A DNA stretch of 64,000 bases, from positions 62,001-126,000 of the forward strand of contig CAMCVF010000001.1 in NCBI GenBank assembly GCA_945881735.1, written 5' to 3'. The translations under genes and the position numbers were made by a program. Origin of the DNA: Methylotenera oryzisoli. GTDB taxonomy: Bacteria; Pseudomonadota; Gammaproteobacteria; Burkholderiales; Methylophilaceae. The notes beneath the pieces were generated by a model. The model saw nothing but the letters and a program-made list of their open reading frames with translations. It was not told the origin of the DNA and did not search any database. Shown in pieces: positions 38,395 through 47,893 of the stretch; the first letter of the stretch is position 1; each line of letters begins with the position of its first letter.

Positions 38395-38514
38395 GCAATA
38401 AAACAGTGTATTTTTTTTGCACCAAGCTTGATGAATGATTTCTTGAGTGATGATGAACTCGCTTTAAAAAATAATTCAAAATGTAGAATTAATTAATTAA
38501 GTTTAATCAATCTG

Positions 38515-38545
38515 AGCCAACGAACAGTCATAACAAACGTTGGCT
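38515..38545 (-). terminator. Hairpin between exbD and lpxK
   Basis: AGCCAACG/CGTTGGCT (8 bp) with a 15-base loop lies about 25 bases beyond the exbD stop on the transcribed strand. No T-run follows, so it is a weak terminator or processing-site candidate within the cluster. Confidence 0.3.
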
Positions 38546-38567
38546 ATCAAAAAAATAGCTAAATAAA

Positions 38568-38990
38568 TTAAGTTCCTGAACCGACTTGGGTAGCAAACGT
38601 AATATGCGTGTAATTAGCTAATCTCGAAGCCTCCATCACGTTAACTACGGATTGATGCGTGGCTTTTGCATCTGCGTTAATCACAATTGTCGGCTCTTTA
38701 CCGCTTCCTACCGCTTTAACCAGTGCGCTAGATATATCATTAATACTGACATTATCGACTGCATTGCCATTTACTACGTAACGACCACTTGCATCGACTT
38801 CAACTGTGATAATCAGGGGTTTATCTTGAGGGCTGCTAGCCTCTGCCGTTGGAAGATTAATTTGTAGCTCGCTGGTACGCGAAAAAGTCGCACTTACTAC
38901 CAAGAAAATAATAATAACCAAGAGTACATCAATCAGTGGCACTAGATTCATCTCTAGCTCTTCGTGCCTTTTACCGCGTTGAAAATTCAT
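38568..38990 (-). CDS. exbD: ExbD/TolR-family biopolymer transport protein
   Basis: A 140-residue inner-membrane protein with one N-terminal transmembrane helix (about 17-37) carrying the conserved proton-conducting Asp (NLVPLIDVLLVIIIFLV), then a periplasmic domain. With ExbB it forms the proton-driven motor that energises TonB- or Tol-type systems. It is separated from exbB by 153 bases, more than usual for this pair. No tonB is adjacent; the location in a lol/lpxK cluster is typical of betaproteobacteria. Confidence 0.92.
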   Translation of the reverse strand: MNFQRGKRHEELEMNLVPLIDVLLVIIIFLVVSATFSRTSELQINLPTAEASSPQDKPLIITVEVDASGRYVVNGNAVDNVSINDISSALVKAVGSGKEPTIVINADAKATHQSVVNVMEASRLANYTHITFATQVGSGT

Positions 38991-39143
38991 ATTTTTCCTT
39001 TTACCGCCAATTACTTTATAGCCATAACTTTAGAATGCTCTTTCAAATTAGGTGAAGACAAGGCATTTTGCGCAGACAGTACAATTAAGTACGGCAAACA
39101 AAAATAACGCCGTAATCACATGATTTCAAGAGAATTGCTTAAA

Positions 39144-39749
39144 TTATTTGCGTTCACCGTGAAGTGTCTCTACCAACTTAATCGCCTGTTGTTCCATATC
39201 CACCAAAATTCCATCCACTTTTGCACGGAAATAGCGATAAGCAATCATAGCAGGCACCGCCACAACAATACCCGCCGCCGTATTGTAAAGCGCAACAGAA
39301 ATACCACGCGCAAACTGCGCAACATCGTGACCGCTATTGGTAAATGAGCCGAATAATTCCACCATACCGATAACTGTTCCTAGCAAACCTAATAATGGCG
39401 CAACAGTTGCGATCGTGCCTAGTGTTGGCAAATAGCGCTCAAGTTTATGCGCTACTGCCCGGCCCGTTTCTTCAATGACCTCTTTGGTGATTTCACGCGA
39501 ACTTTTGCTATTTGCTAAAGCGCTTGCAAAGACCTCACCAAGTAAGGAATGTTTTTCTAGTTTTGTCAGTGTTTCTTTAGTGACACCTCCTTGGCTTAAC
39601 CATTTTTGGACTTCTGGCAATAAACTACTTGGCGTGACCACTTCAGTACGTAAAGCCCAGGCACGTTCACCAATAATGGCCAACGCAATAATTGAAGCAA
39701 TAATTAAAGGCCAAATTGGCCAGCCAGCGGCCAGAATAATTTCCCACAC
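39144..39749 (-). CDS. exbB: ExbB/MotA/TolQ-family proton channel protein
   Basis: Inner-membrane partner of ExbD, 201 residues from the chosen start, with three transmembrane segments and the family block LERYLPTLGTIATVAPLLGLLGTVIGM (landmark GLLGTV near residues 117-122). The frame can be extended to an ATG at 39818, but the GTG at 39749 is preceded by GGAG seven bases away and gives the usual N-terminus MWEIILAAGWP. The 153-base gap to exbD shows no convincing gene. Confidence 0.92.
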   Translation of the reverse strand: MWEIILAAGWPIWPLIIASIIALAIIGERAWALRTEVVTPSSLLPEVQKWLSQGGVTKETLTKLEKHSLLGEVFASALANSKSSREITKEVIEETGRAVAHKLERYLPTLGTIATVAPLLGLLGTVIGMVELFGSFTNSGHDVAQFARGISVALYNTAAGIVVAVPAMIAYRYFRAKVDGILVDMEQQAIKLVETLHGERK

Positions 39750-39836
39750 AGCAAAACTCCTTATGTTTTTAAAAACTACTATAACTTTAGCTTGAAGCGG
39801 CGTTTTCAGCAAGTTCAAGTTGCATTGCTTTACACT

Positions 39837-42263
39837 TTAATCGGCTATTATTTGATACGAATCATGCCAATATTTGGGCTGCTTTTGCCGCCATGATTCT
39901 ATGCTTGGCGGCTGATTTTGGCTAAAGTTAATCTGTAGTGCACCATGATAATCTGAGCGATAATTGTTTGCGCCATTGGCGCTATAGCGCGATTCAATCA
40001 TCGGTTTTGGATGTTTAAATCGATTTAAATAACCCACAGTAAAAATAACTTGCTTGGCATTTACGGCTTGCACAAAATCGCTGGTAGATGAAGTTTTGCT
40101 GCCATGATGCGGCGCAATGAGCACATCGCTTTCCAGCATATCGCCAGAACCTAATTCTTGATTGGCTTGGAGCAATGCCGCCTCTGCTGATTTTTCAATA
40201 TCGCCTGTGAGTAGAATACTGCCGAATTGACTAGTGACTTTTAACACGCAACTGCGATTATTGTCGCTAATTTTAGTATTTCCGTAACTGTCTAAATTAG
40301 GATTAAGCACTTCAAATTTTACGTTATTCCATTCCCAAGTTTGACCAGCAAAACATTTAATTGCCTTTTTAGCCTGCCAATGATCTGGAAAATCAAAAGA
40401 AGTCGCCACCCAATTCACAGGCATTTGCTCTAAAACAGATGCCGAACCACCACTATGGTCACTGTCGTCATGGCTAACTATAAAGCCATCCAACTTGCTA
40501 ATACCTTCACCGCGCAAATAGGGCATCACAATACGAGCGCCTGCATCATTTTGGCTGGAATAGCGACTTCCAGCATCATATAACAATACATGATTGACGG
40601 TTTTAACCAAAACGCTTAAACCTTGGCCTACATCTAAAACGGTTACTTGCATGGAGCCAGCTTCTAACTGTTTAATGGGCACTATAAACAAAGGCATTAA
40701 CAGCACAAATCCCAACCAGCGCTGAGGAAAGCCGCGTGGCAATAAAAGCCACAAAACACCAAACACTGCTGCAAAAAAAGCCCACGCAGGCGGTGTAGCT
40801 TGTTGCCAAACAGCTATGGGCAAATTAGCCAGCCAATTTAATCCAATCATGCACCATTCAAGTACCGTATGCGCGCCATTTAGAACAATATCCATAGGCA
40901 AAAAACTACCTAATATACTAAAAGGCACCACAATTAAGCTAATAATAGGAATAGCAAAGGCGTTTGCCAGAGGCGAAATGATGGATGTTTGACCAAATAA
41001 CATAATTAAAATAGGCAACAAACCCAGCGTAATGGACCATTGGGTGTGTATAGCGGCGGCTATCCAATGCGGCGCGTGTAACCTACCGACAGTCACATAG
41101 GCAATAAACGCCACCGCACAAAAAGATAACCAAAACCCAGGCGCGATGACAGCCCAAGGGTCAATAAGTACAACCACAAGTAGCGCAATTGCCAATGCGC
41201 GTGAAATGGCTAGATTGCTCCCCAGCATTAGCGCTAGAGCAAATGTCGTCAACATAAATAAGGTGCGCTGTGTGGGTATGGACATGCCCGCCAAGCAAGC
41301 ATAAATAACGGCAATAACCAAGCCTGCAATGGTGGCGGCTTTGCGGGTAGGCAACAATAAAACTAAATTAGGGATGCGCCGCCAAATAAAAGCGGTAAAC
41401 GCAAAAGCCAAACCAGCCAGCATAGTAATGTGCAAGCCAGATATGCTCATTAAATGGTTAGTGCCTGTGCGCAAATACACAGTCCAATCGTCTGTACTAA
41501 TTTGACTATCATCGCCCACCACCAGTGCGCGTATGACGCCCGCATAGGGCTTTCCAGCTAAATCTTGTGAAATGCGATTACCAATTTTTTCACGGCAATA
41601 TTCAACCAAATACGCTGATTTAAACACAAAGTTTTGCAGCTTTCTATTGCCACTTTTATTGGAAATAGTGCCAGTGGCCCTTATATTTTGCGCTAAGGCC
41701 CAAGCTTCAAAATCAAAGCCATGCGGATTAAATGTGCCATGTGGGCGCTTTAATTTAACATTAAATTGCCAGCGCTGACCTGCGTGAAATTGGCTGATTG
41801 GCTTTAATGAATTGGCGGCATTAGATGAGTTTGTAGAGTTAAAAGTTGATTTTGGATAGAAGCTTAGCGATATATGCTTTGGCACGTTTAAATCGAGTGC
41901 CTTGGTTAATACTTGCTCAACATCAAACTTAAAGCGCTCACCATGCTCGGTCTGCTCTGGCAAGCTGGCAATAACACCAATTATGATGATGCTTTTTTGC
42001 TGCCAGTTTTTAGGTAGCTGATCGTTTAACCGAATATGTGCAAGTGTGGCTGCCCAGCAAAAGCCGATTGAAAAAGCCGTTAAGAAAACTAAACTATTTT
42101 TAACTAAATAATTGTTTAAATTGAAGGCTGTAGGCTGAGATTTTGCTAATCTAAACGCTATCAACAATAAAAGTGAAAGCAGCCAACACCAAACGCTTGG
42201 CAAAATGACCTGATGTTGAAGCCACAAAGCCCCTAATACAAAGCCTATTGCCGCAATAATCAT
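39837..42263 (-). CDS. comEC: DNA internalisation competence protein ComEC/Rec2
   Basis: A large polytopic inner-membrane protein (808 residues) that forms the channel for single-stranded DNA uptake in natural transformation. N-terminal hydrophobic and OB-like (DUF4131) region, the central Competence domain (GTNHLMSISGLHITMLAG segment), and a C-terminal metallo-beta-lactamase domain (LDVGQGLSV, VSHDDSDHSGG, APHHGSKTSS) with its metal ligands intact, so it is likely full length and functional. A type IV pilus system would deliver DNA; pilT, pilU and a PilB-like gene are at 51-64 kb. It lies between lolD and exbB. Confidence 0.95.
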   Translation of the reverse strand: MIIAAIGFVLGALWLQHQVILPSVWCWLLSLLLLIAFRLAKSQPTAFNLNNYLVKNSLVFLTAFSIGFCWAATLAHIRLNDQLPKNWQQKSIIIIGVIASLPEQTEHGERFKFDVEQVLTKALDLNVPKHISLSFYPKSTFNSTNSSNAANSLKPISQFHAGQRWQFNVKLKRPHGTFNPHGFDFEAWALAQNIRATGTISNKSGNRKLQNFVFKSAYLVEYCREKIGNRISQDLAGKPYAGVIRALVVGDDSQISTDDWTVYLRTGTNHLMSISGLHITMLAGLAFAFTAFIWRRIPNLVLLLPTRKAATIAGLVIAVIYACLAGMSIPTQRTLFMLTTFALALMLGSNLAISRALAIALLVVVLIDPWAVIAPGFWLSFCAVAFIAYVTVGRLHAPHWIAAAIHTQWSITLGLLPILIMLFGQTSIISPLANAFAIPIISLIVVPFSILGSFLPMDIVLNGAHTVLEWCMIGLNWLANLPIAVWQQATPPAWAFFAAVFGVLWLLLPRGFPQRWLGFVLLMPLFIVPIKQLEAGSMQVTVLDVGQGLSVLVKTVNHVLLYDAGSRYSSQNDAGARIVMPYLRGEGISKLDGFIVSHDDSDHSGGSASVLEQMPVNWVATSFDFPDHWQAKKAIKCFAGQTWEWNNVKFEVLNPNLDSYGNTKISDNNRSCVLKVTSQFGSILLTGDIEKSAEAALLQANQELGSGDMLESDVLIAPHHGSKTSSTSDFVQAVNAKQVIFTVGYLNRFKHPKPMIESRYSANGANNYRSDYHGALQINFSQNQPPSIESWRQKQPKYWHDSYQIIAD

Positions 42264-42303
42264 TTGACTTTTCTAAATATGAATCGCTAGATATTAAAAC
42301 ACT

Positions 42304-42981
42304 CTAATCAACAAGCGGCTGCAATTGGCCGTCTACCAGACGATATTGGCGCTGCATTTTGGAGGCCAAGCTTAAATCGTGCGTGACCACTACCAGGCTC
42401 GTGTTTTGCTCCTTATTGATTTCCAACAATAAATCAAATACTTGGTTAGCCGTCACGCGGTCTAAATTACCTGTGGGCTCATCTGCCAATATACAGGCGG
42501 GCTTTGTGACTAATGCCCTGGCTAGCGCGGCGCGTTGGCGCTCACCACCCGATAATTCGCCTGGCATATGCTCTAGGCGATGGCCTAATCCAACTTTTAA
42601 TAACGTTTCTTTTGCCATCGCCATAGCTTGCGCGCTTGGCATACGACGAATCAACAAAGGCATGGCCACATTTTCAATGGCGGTAAATTCTGGCAATAAA
42701 TGATGGAATTGGTACACAAATCCTAAGCTTTGGTTACGCAATTGGCCCTTTTGCGTTTCGGATAATTTGCTCAACTCATTGTCGATTAAGCTAACGGAAC
42801 CGCTAGTTGGCGTATCTAGTCCGCCCAACAAATGTAGCAAAGTGCTTTTGCCTGAGCCTGATGTGCCGACAATGACGATTTGCTCGCCTTTATTGACTGT
42901 TAGATCTATTCCATTTAATACGGTCACATCTAAGCCTGTATAGGTTTTGGTTAAAGCATTACACTTCACTATATTATTCAT
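42304..42981 (-). CDS. lolD: Lipoprotein-releasing ABC transporter ATP-binding protein LolD
   Basis: ATPase subunit of the LolCDE complex that extracts outer-membrane lipoproteins from the inner membrane. 225 residues. Walker [10 protein letters not shown] (39-47), ABC signature ELSGGERQR, Walker [10 protein letters not shown] and the H-loop VVVTHD are all intact. Its start overlaps the lolC stop by 8 bases, so translation is coupled. Confidence 0.95.
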   Translation of the reverse strand: MNNIVKCNALTKTYTGLDVTVLNGIDLTVNKGEQIVIVGTSGSGKSTLLHLLGGLDTPTSGSVSLIDNELSKLSETQKGQLRNQSLGFVYQFHHLLPEFTAIENVAMPLLIRRMPSAQAMAMAKETLLKVGLGHRLEHMPGELSGGERQRAALARALVTKPACILADEPTGNLDRVTANQVFDLLLEINKEQNTSLVVVTHDLSLASKMQRQYRLVDGQLQPLVD

Positions 42982-44254
42982 ATCTTAATGCCTCTGCTGG
43001 GTTGATTTTAGAGGCTTTATAGCTAGGGTAAATGGTAGCCAACATGCTCAAAACAAAAGACATCACCACAATCGTAATCACATCAAGCCATTCTACTTTT
43101 GATGGCAAATCGCTGATGTAATAAACATCTTTGGCCAAAAATTGCACATGGAAAATGCGTTCTAACAGCGGCACGATGGTATCAATATTGAGCGCAATCA
43201 GCACACCAAATACAGCGCCCATTAAAGTGCCAATCACACCAATCAGCGCTCCTTGAATCATAAAAATACGCATGATGCTGCCAGGGCTGGCGCCAAAAGT
43301 ACGCATAATAGCAATGTCCGCGCGCTTATCTGTTACCGCCATCACTAGCGTTGATACGATATTAAAAGCGGCAACCGCTACAATTAACGTTAAAATAATA
43401 AACATCACGCGCTTTTCAAGCTGCACCGCTTTAAAAAAATTGGCGTGTTGCTGTGTCCAATCGGTGACAAAATAGCTGGTATCTGTTTGGCTTAAACTTT
43501 GAGTCAACTTGGCCGACATGACTGGCGCATCAAACAAATCATCCAGCTTTAAACGCAAGCCCGATACGTTATCACCCATGCGGTAGAGCTTTGCTGCATC
43601 ATCAATATGAATTAGTGCTAAGCCTGCATCGTATTCGTACATACCGATTTGAAACAAGCCAACCACTTTAAATTGCTTAATACGCGGTACTACACCAGTT
43701 GGCGTAAATTGGCCTTGTGGAGCCAATAACACGACTTTTTCGCCCACGCTAATACCTAATAATTGCGCCAAATCGCCACCCAGCACAATATTAAATTCGC
43801 CCGCTATGAGGTCATCTAGGCTGCCTACTTTCATGTGCTTGCCTAAGTCGGCAACTTTATCTTCTAGCTTGGGCATCACGCCACGTACGATTGCACCTTG
43901 GACGCCTTGGCCGTAACTCAGCATGCCTTGCGCCATCACATAGGGCGCGCTAGATTTCACTTCTGGATTGGATTTGACCTGATTAGCCAGTTTTGACCAA
44001 TCGCTTAATTGATTGTTAGCGCCTGTGATTTCTAAGTGCGAAGCCACACCCAAAATACGATTCCGCAGTTCTGCCTGAAAACCATTCATAACTGACAGCA
44101 CAATAATGAGCGCAGCCACCCCCAGCGCAATGCCAATCATACTTGTAAACGAAATAAAGGAAATAAAATGATTTTTGCGTTTGGCCTTGGTGTAACGCAA
44201 GCCAACGAATAATTCAAAAGGTAATTTGGAAACGATTTGGGTAAAAATTGACAT
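42974..44254 (-). CDS. lolC: Lipoprotein-releasing ABC transporter permease (LolC/E family)
   Basis: Inner-membrane permease of 426 residues with the MacB/LolC architecture: one N-terminal transmembrane helix ([20 protein letters not shown] region), a long periplasmic domain (about residues 50-270), and three C-terminal helices with [16 protein letters not shown]. Only one permease gene is present beside lolD, so this lineage may use a homodimer (LolF-type) instead of separate LolC and LolE. That is inference; a second copy could lie elsewhere. It is the first gene of the cluster. Confidence 0.92.
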   Translation of the reverse strand: MSIFTQIVSKLPFELFVGLRYTKAKRKNHFISFISFTSMIGIALGVAALIIVLSVMNGFQAELRNRILGVASHLEITGANNQLSDWSKLANQVKSNPEVKSSAPYVMAQGMLSYGQGVQGAIVRGVMPKLEDKVADLGKHMKVGSLDDLIAGEFNIVLGGDLAQLLGISVGEKVVLLAPQGQFTPTGVVPRIKQFKVVGLFQIGMYEYDAGLALIHIDDAAKLYRMGDNVSGLRLKLDDLFDAPVMSAKLTQSLSQTDTSYFVTDWTQQHANFFKAVQLEKRVMFIILTLIVAVAAFNIVSTLVMAVTDKRADIAIMRTFGASPGSIMRIFMIQGALIGVIGTLMGAVFGVLIALNIDTIVPLLERIFHVQFLAKDVYYISDLPSKVEWLDVITIVVMSFVLSMLATIYPSYKASKINPAEALRYE

Positions 44255-44411
44255 AAGGCGAATCTTAGCAGTTTATCTGGCTTTGATTCTAGCTGAGATT
44301 CTATATCACCCGCCATTTTGATCACTGAATTGTTTTTTGCTGCTAGAAAAACGTGGCTAATTTAAAAGACTCATCATGCAACTCCACGCCAACCTACTCA
44401 GGATGTTTCAT

Positions 44412-44786
44412 TTATAAAATAACGGTTTGAACCAGATTTTCATTACAACCTGCTTGAATAATATATTGTGTATAGGCTATATACAATTGGCGATAATACA
44501 AGTATGCGGCGTTATAAATACTGACTTCTAGTTTTTTATTAATTCTTAATAATCTTAGATACTTATGCATTTCTTTCTTAGCATAGAGGTAGATGTAGTG
44601 GTCGATTTCTAGCACTACATCAATTTGAAGTTTGGCTTGTTGAATAGACTAAAATGGGATTCTTGCCAACTGCTGTCTGATTTCAATTAACACATCCAGC
44701 TCGGCTTTTTCGGGTAAAGTATTTACCCAGCCGAGCGTTTTCTGCATTTCTTGATGCTGAAAATCAGACTGAATTTTAGTGACAAC
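44412..44786 (-). pseudogene. Decayed reading frame of unknown family
   Basis: The 710-base lolC/ribE gap holds one continuous - strand frame with a single in-frame TAG (44649-44651). Before it, 45 codons read VVTKIQSDFQHQEMQK, then WVNTLPEKAELDVL and RQQLARIPF. After it, 78 codons read SIQQAKLQIDVVLEID, then YAKKEMHKYLRLLRIN and YLYYRQLYIAYTQYI, to a TAA. Charge pattern and codon texture look protein-like, but I recognise no family, and there is no start codon with an RBS. A remnant of an inactivated gene is the best reading; two unrelated short ORFs remain possible. The rest of the gap (44787-44964) shows only AT-rich sequence. Confidence 0.45.
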
Positions 44787-44964
44787 TCAGACAACATTGC
44801 GCAAAGCTAACATTTGTAATCTATCGAAGTATTTCTATTATTGTTAGTTATGCAAAATACGTATTACTTATTAAGTACAATTTTAGCGTTTTTAATGTGG
44901 CAAATTCAGATTTTATTACAGTTCTGATTAACTACTGATAGGACACAACTGTTAAAATGTATGC

Positions 44965-45585
44965 ATGTTTACAGGAATAATTCAGGCCGTAGGCCATATT
45001 GACAGCATTACAACTCTCGGCGACGATATTAAGTTGCAAATTAATGCGCAAGATTTGGGTTTAGATGATGTTGCAATAGGCGATAGTATCGCAGTAAATG
45101 GTGCATGTTTAACAGCCACTCAACTGCTAGAAACCAATGGCATCAAAACGCACTTTACCGCGCATGTTTCAACAGAAACGCTTAAAGTAACCACTGGCCT
45201 AAATCAGACAAAGCCAGTCAATTTAGAAAAAGCGTTGCGTTTAAATGACAGGCTAGGTGGCCATTTAGTTAGCGGTCACGTCGATGGTATTGGCATCGTT
45301 GTTACCTTTACCGATTTAGGCGATTGCTGGACCTTGGCTATTGAAGCGCCACGTGCGTTATCCAAATACATTGCCCAAAAGGGTTCGATTTGCGTAAATG
45401 GCGTAAGCCTTACGGTAAACAGCATTAATAAAAACATCTTTACCATGAATATTATTCCTTACACTCTTCGACACACCATGTTTAATCAACTTAGAACTGG
45501 CAGCCAAGTCAATTTAGAGATTGACCAAATTGCGCGCTATGTTGAGCGCATGACCGAGTGGGCGAATGAACCACTAGACGAATGA
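44965..45585 (+). CDS. ribE: Riboflavin synthase, alpha subunit
   Basis: Makes riboflavin and a pyrimidine from two lumazine molecules. 206 residues, two tandem lumazine-binding domains (starting MFTGIIQAVGHI and, near residue 98, HLVSGHVDGIG). The gene lacks an FMN-riboswitch sequence upstream. A TAAAAT box lies 7 bases before the ATG, so the transcript may have a very short leader. It is followed by ribBA after 26 bases. Confidence 0.96.
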   Translation: MFTGIIQAVGHIDSITTLGDDIKLQINAQDLGLDDVAIGDSIAVNGACLTATQLLETNGIKTHFTAHVSTETLKVTTGLNQTKPVNLEKALRLNDRLGGHLVSGHVDGIGIVVTFTDLGDCWTLAIEAPRALSKYIAQKGSICVNGVSLTVNSINKNIFTMNIIPYTLRHTMFNQLRTGSQVNLEIDQIARYVERMTEWANEPLDE

Positions 45586-45611
45586 AAAATCAGGCAAATG
45601 AAATTTAAACT

Positions 45612-46715
45612 ATGCCACTAAAATCGATTAGCCCTATTAGCGACATTATTGCCGATATCAAAGCCGGAAAAATTGTTATCTTAGTGGATGACGAAAGCCG
45701 TGAAAACGAAGGCGATTTTGTGATTGCAGCCGAATTTGCCACGGCAGAATATATTAACTTTATGGCAAAATTTGGCCGAGGCTTAATTTGCTTAACCTTA
45801 TCGGAAGCACACTGCAAACAATTGAATTTGCCGCCCATGGTACAAAAAAATGGCACACGCTTAGGCACTAATTTTACTGTTTCTATTGAAGCGGCAACGG
45901 GCGTTACAACTGGCATATCGGCCAAAGATCGCGCCACAACCATTAAAGCCGCTGTTGCCAAAGATGCCACACCTAAAAGTATTATTAGCCCAGGTCATAT
46001 TTTTCCGCTTACCGCTTTAAATGGCGGCGTACTGGTTCGCGCGGGCCATACAGAAGCAGGCTGCGATTTAGCGGCGCTGGCTGGTATGCAACCAGCCTCG
46101 GTTATTTGCGAAATACTAAAAGATGACGGCGAAATGGCGCGCTTGCCTGACCTGGTCGAAATAGCGCAAAAACATGATATCAAAATTGGCACTATTGCCG
46201 ATTTGATTCATTATCGCAGCGAAACCGAAAGACTGATTGAGCGCGCGGCAGAACGATTAATCACTACAGCATACGGGCCAATGCGCTTGATTGCCTATGC
46301 CGATAAAATCGCCAATGAAACACATTTAGCCTTAGTAAAAGGTGAGCCTTCTGCAGATAAAGAAACTTTGGTGCGAGTGCATGAACCGCTATCTGTTTTC
46401 GATTTGCTAGATAGCACCAGTTGCACGCATAGCTGGAATATGTTGCAAGCCATGCGCGTGTTGTCAGAATCCAATTGTGGCGTGATTGTATTGCTGCATC
46501 ACAGTGAAAGCGCGGGTGATTTACTCTCGCGAATTTCACATGCTGATGAGCCGGTTCGCTATAATCAAGAGTTGCGCACTTATGGTATTGGCTCGCAAAT
46601 TTTGCTCGATTTAGGTGTTCGCAAAATGCGCTTAATGGCAACTCCGCGCAAAATGCCTAGTATGATGGGTTTTGGCTTAGAAATAACCGGTTATTTGGAA
46701 TTCGAAAAACCATAA
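45612..46715 (+). CDS. ribBA: 3,4-dihydroxy-2-butanone-4-phosphate synthase fused to degenerate GTP cyclohydrolase II
   Basis: The N-terminal half (about 1-205) is a complete DHBP synthase with VDDESRENEGDFV and GRGLICLTLSE, making the four-carbon riboflavin precursor. The C-terminal half follows the GTP cyclohydrolase II alignment (YGPMRLIAYADK, HLALVKGEP, TYGIGSQILLDLGVRKMRL) but lacks the zinc-binding Cys cluster (CxxGDxxGSxxCDCG) and the QEGRGIG motif; it reads HEPLSVFDLLDSTSCTHSWN there. So cyclohydrolase activity is probably lost, as in RibBX-type proteins, and a separate ribA should exist elsewhere. 367 residues. Confidence 0.92.
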   Translation: MPLKSISPISDIIADIKAGKIVILVDDESRENEGDFVIAAEFATAEYINFMAKFGRGLICLTLSEAHCKQLNLPPMVQKNGTRLGTNFTVSIEAATGVTTGISAKDRATTIKAAVAKDATPKSIISPGHIFPLTALNGGVLVRAGHTEAGCDLAALAGMQPASVICEILKDDGEMARLPDLVEIAQKHDIKIGTIADLIHYRSETERLIERAAERLITTAYGPMRLIAYADKIANETHLALVKGEPSADKETLVRVHEPLSVFDLLDSTSCTHSWNMLQAMRVLSESNCGVIVLLHHSESAGDLLSRISHADEPVRYNQELRTYGIGSQILLDLGVRKMRLMATPRKMPSMMGFGLEITGYLEFEKP

Positions 46716-46791
46716 TTGCCTATCAAAAAAATTATAAAATATTCGTTAAGCAATTGATTAAATTAACTAAATAATGTTAAACTAACAAAAA

Positions 46792-47367
46792 TTGGAAAAT
46801 ATTAATCTAACAGGTCAGTTTCTCATCGCGATGCCCGCCATGACAGATCCTTATTTTTCTAAAACCGTCATTTATATTTGCACACATAATCAAGACGGTG
46901 CAATGGGGTTAGTGATTAATCGTGCGACTGATATCACCATAGTTGATCTATTCGAACAAATCAAACTCAACCCTGACTCACCCGCCTTACTCGAAAAAAT
47001 TGTGCATTACGGCGGCCCAGTTCAAACTGAGCGTGGATTTATTTTGCACACACCGCATGAAGATTACAACTCAACCATCTTGGTCAATAACACCATTGCA
47101 CTTACTACTTCCAAAGATATTCTAGAAGCGGCTTCGAAAAGTACGGGGCCCGAAAAAATATTGATTGCGCTGGGTTATGCAGGCTGGACAACTGGACAGT
47201 TAGAAGATGAAGTATTACAAAATGCGTGGTTAAATATGGATACCAATAATATCCATGACATTCATACTTTAATTTTCGATGCGCAAAACGATTCAAAATT
47301 TGATATTGCCATGCAGTTAATGGGTTTAAATTTAGCTAACTTCACGCATAACGCAGGGCATGCTTAA
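46792..47367 (+). CDS. YqgE/AlgH family protein (UPF0301)
   Basis: A 191-residue UPF0301 protein with the family start (LTGQFLIAMPAM) and the MGLVINRATD and YGGPVQ blocks. In Pseudomonas the homologue AlgH affects alginate regulation; molecular function is unknown. The start is a TTG: no in-frame ATG exists upstream before a stop, and the TTG gives the conserved N-terminus. It is directly followed by ruvX (stop and start abut), the standard yqgE-yqgF pair. Confidence 0.92.
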   Translation: MENINLTGQFLIAMPAMTDPYFSKTVIYICTHNQDGAMGLVINRATDITIVDLFEQIKLNPDSPALLEKIVHYGGPVQTERGFILHTPHEDYNSTILVNNTIALTTSKDILEAASKSTGPEKILIALGYAGWTTGQLEDEVLQNAWLNMDTNNIHDIHTLIFDAQNDSKFDIAMQLMGLNLANFTHNAGHA

Positions 47368-47370
47368 GTG

Positions 47371-47877
47371 ATGACGGATGCGCCAGACAACCCAAGCAGC
47401 GCCAAAAGTCCTAAAAACCAGAGTCATTTACCCATTTTAGAACGCAAATACCCCGATATTATTGGCACTGTACTTGCCTTCGATTTTGGTGAAAAACGGA
47501 TTGGCGTAGCGGTTGGCGAAATCATACTCAAAGAAGCCTACCCTGTTACCACTATTGAAGTCGAAACCAATGATGCCAAATTTGCAAAAATTGCTCACCT
47601 CATTCAAGAGTGGCGCCCTAGCTTGCTGGTAGTAGGTTTGCCAACACACATGGATGGCACCGAACACACCCTGACCCATTTAGCCAAAAAATTTGCGCAG
47701 CGCCTAGAAGGTCGCTTTAATTTGCCAGTCACCATGATGGATGAACGATTGACTTCTGTTGAAGCGGTCGAGCGCTTACAAGCAGCAGGTATTAAAGGTG
47801 CCAAACAAAAAAACCTGATGGATTCAGTGGCCGCGCAAAGCATATTACAATCTTATTTTGAGCAATTAGCTTTCTAA
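47371..47877 (+). CDS. ruvX: Holliday junction resolvase-like RuvX / pre-16S rRNA nuclease YqgF
   Basis: RNase H-fold nuclease needed for maturation of the 16S rRNA 5' end. The first catalytic Asp is in AFDFGEKRIGVAVG, followed by VGLPTHMDGTE and MDERLTS. A disordered N-terminal extension of about 35 residues precedes the domain. The first ATG after yqgE is at 47371, one codon after an in-frame GTG at 47368. It precedes pyrR by 16 bases. Confidence 0.93.
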   Translation: MTDAPDNPSSAKSPKNQSHLPILERKYPDIIGTVLAFDFGEKRIGVAVGEIILKEAYPVTTIEVETNDAKFAKIAHLIQEWRPSLLVVGLPTHMDGTEHTLTHLAKKFAQRLEGRFNLPVTMMDERLTSVEAVERLQAAGIKGAKQKNLMDSVAAQSILQSYFEQLAF

Positions 47878-47893
47878 TTATTAGAAAAAACGT

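Noticed and set aside
38991-39143. Small signal-peptide-like ORF in the exbB-exbD gap
   Set aside because: The - strand has a 19-codon hydrophobic stretch (VITALFLFAVLN) from a GTG, and a different frame with stops; no RBS and too short to support.
44800-44964. FMN riboswitch upstream of ribE
   Set aside because: No RFN-element conserved blocks (AGGGG, CCGAC-like and GGCGGT-type segments) are present; the leader is short and AT-rich.
47878-47893. PyrR-dependent attenuator in front of pyrR
   Set aside because: Only 16 bases separate ruvX from pyrR and no competing stem-loops are seen.
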